In this document: positions 62,566 through 64,000 of the stretch, piece after piece
Layout of the letters: each line of letters starts with the position of its first letter
Position numbering within the stretch: the stretch's first letter is position 1
Assembly: GCA_037179515.1 (NCBI GenBank)
Contig: JAXCGZ010005662.1
Span: 268,501 to 332,500, forward strand
DNA: 64,000 nt
Direction: 5' to 3'
Source of the DNA: Halocaridina rubra
Taxonomy: Eukaryota; Arthropoda; Malacostraca; Decapoda; Atyidae
Notes under the pieces: generated by a model
Databases searched by the model: none
Seen by the model: only the letters and a program-made list of their open reading frames with translations
What the model was told of the DNA's origin: nothing
Position numbers and translations under genes: made by a program

Positions 62566-63077
62566 TTGGCATAGTTCAGACCCTGTCTCTCTTTCCTTTG
62601 CCCTTTCATGCTCTGGTCCATCTCAATTGCCTCTGGCTTCCCTCGGAGACCCACGACCAGTGTCAATTCTTACCTGCGCATCCCATGTTCGGATGCTGCC
62701 CATCTGCTCTGTGATGTACCTTATGAGATCCGTTGCTCCACAGGGGCTTCCTGTATTATTCTCTTTCATTTGGGACATCACTCCGAACTCGCATGACATT
62801 TCCACAGGCAATCGACTCCTGCATCTTTGATCAGTCTGATTACAGTGTCTCGATCATTCCGTGCCTCCCTTATCAGTCCTTCCCACGCTTCCATCAACTG
62901 CACCTACAGTCCATCGAGCCGAAGAGCATTCTCTTGGCTGTTCATCACTGGTCCTGCTTGCATTTTGGCAGCTCCTGTGGGTTCCACTAGCCACGAGTGA
63001 ACCGGAATCGCTTTTCTTCCGGCTTCCGCATCTGTTCGTTGCTTCTCCCTCTCTCGCTTTTTCTTGCCCTTTTGATC

Positions 63078-64000
63078 CTAGCCCTTGTGGTTCCCTTCGC
63101 CATCTGCCTTTCTCCTTTTCCTCATGCTCGTATTGCTCCTTGTCCCCCTCGGGCCTTTTACCACCACTTCTATTCCGTGCACCCACTTCTTCCTTCGTAG
63201 CCACTCATCATTGTTCCACTGCTCCTGCATTATCTGTTCAACTATGCCTCTGATGGATTCCTTGATGGACTCCAAGACACTGGTCACTGAGTTGGTCATT
63301 TTTTCTTGGCCTGAGAAGATTGCTCTTCTTCTGGTTCGATTTCATCTTCCATCCTCTCTTCCTCTTCTTCTTCTCTCACTTGTTCTACAGTTGCAAATAC
63401 AGCATCTTTTGCTGCAGTCAATTTAGGATAGCTTGGTATACTCTTAGGGAGACTAATCCTTGGTAAACCATTCAGTTCGTAAATTTCATTTACCCTGTCC
63501 TCAAATGACCCTGGATAGATGGAGTCCATCATCTGGCCATAATCCATAGCACTGATTATCACTGTGGTCATTTTGTCAGCATCGATTAGGAATTTGAGTT
63601 CTTGTTGTATTTGTCTGCCCGAGGAGAGAGGGGGTTTGGCTGCCCCCAACATTTCAGCAAATGTAGGTTTGGGTATTTTCTTTGCTTCTCTAATCTCAGC
63701 CTGTTTATCTTTTCTTCTCTGTTTTCTTTCAGGACACCCTGCAGCGAGTGTGGAGTGCTCACTCGAGCAATTAATGTATTTTTTTTATCCTACTTATGCA
63801 TTTGTTTTCATTCCATCTATGCCCTTCCTGGGCACATTCGGAACCGATTGTAGTTTCTTTCTTACACTCTTTAGTAGTGTGGTCGAAACTGTAACATTTC
63901 ATGCAAGTATTTATGTGATTATAAATTTCCTCTTCGATGTTATTGTCATTAATTCTTATGTTGAACAGAGGGAGCCCCTGGTTTCTGACTGATTTGGCCA
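63078..64000 (-). pseudogene. LINE ORF1 (Gag-like, CCHC) running off the window
   Basis: Minus-strand frames contain CMKCYSFDHTTKEC and GSECAQEGHRWNENKC (about 63920-63820), a retroviral-type zinc knuckle pair as in ORF1 of jockey/I-type LINEs. Then come CPERKQRRKDKQAEIREAKK, TFAEMLGAAKPPLSSG (63652) and an acidic end, EEEQSSQAKKK (63300). A frame overlapping that stop (MTNSVTSVLESIKESIRGIV) continues to 63078. Frameshifts break the knuckle region. ORF1 proteins bind LINE RNA. The relation to the BEL/Pao element immediately downstream is unresolved. Confidence 0.65.

Larger units (their letters stand above)
60180..62900 (-). mobile_element. BEL/Pao element, decayed internal region
   Basis: Minus-strand pieces in the correct order: Gag zinc knuckles (about 62565-62370), the start of the reverse transcriptase (62000-61700), its active site (about 61350), the A17/RNase H region (61086-60493) and a further pol stretch to about 60180. 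LTRs and integrase were not found. Many stops and frameshifts. It is more GC-rich than, and of a different lineage from, the element at 47973. Confidence 0.85.

Noticed and set aside
62861..63426. Plus-strand frames of 113-130 codons rich in Ser/Leu/Pro
   Set aside because: Antisense to the LINE ORF1 and BEL/Pao Gag remnants on the minus strand; low-complexity translation.

Overview
This window is eukaryotic and looks like an arthropod genome, most probably a decapod crustacean. That is inferred from the AT-rich base composition, the very long (AT)n arrays, spliced genes with GT...AG introns, and the mix of RTE, CR1/L2-like and jockey-like LINEs, BEL/Pao LTR elements, Tigger and hAT transposons and tRNA-like repeats. 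I see no bacterial operons, CRISPR arrays or rRNA. Most long reading frames are transposons or translated microsatellites.

Two host genes are supported. The first (+ strand, 14899-19145) has a short coding exon joined in phase 0 to a 1.65-kb last exon and encodes a leucine-rich-repeat-like protein of about 598 residues. The second (- strand, 42485 down to 37822) has four coding exons whose phases all agree, giving at least 362 residues: a conserved-looking front part and a Ser/Pro/Arg-rich tail. I could not name either protein.

Layout. 240-3350: a short non-autonomous retroelement and a CR1/L2-like LINE bounded by (GT)n. 3351-7436: no gene seen. 7437-10064: an old short retroelement and a decayed jockey-like LINE. 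10140-12760: a diverged tandem repeat and large (AT)n and (AAT)n tracts. 14.9-19.3 kb: the LRR-like gene, with a hAT MITE and two retroelement fragments in its intron. 19.4-24.6 kb: a PIF/Harbinger-like MITE, a hAT element with transposase remnant, a foldback MITE and a dead Tigger copy. 26.1-33.4 kb: three Tigger-family elements end to end in (TA)n, with a tRNA-like palindrome and an RTE LINE nested in them. 33.6-34.3 kb: another Tigger remnant and a tRNA-like SINE with a 17-bp target duplication. 37.8-42.5 kb: the second host gene. 44.9-47.9 kb: retroelement fragments and a foldback MITE. 47973-53626: a young BEL/Pao element with both LTRs and target duplication but no reverse transcriptase core or integrase. 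54.3-58.1 kb: a short retroelement beside a nearly intact jockey-like LINE. 58.1-60.0 kb: a tandem array of tRNA-like units and long (AT)n. 60.1-64.0 kb: a decayed BEL/Pao element and the ORF1 of another LINE running off the window.

The most notable relationships are a short element family that appears to be the two ends of the jockey-like LINE fused together, an internally deleted but recently mobilised BEL/Pao element, a Tigger MITE whose inverted arms are built from that same short element, and tRNA-like units that occur both as tandem repeats and as a near-perfect palindrome. No coherent, wholly new system of host genes was found.
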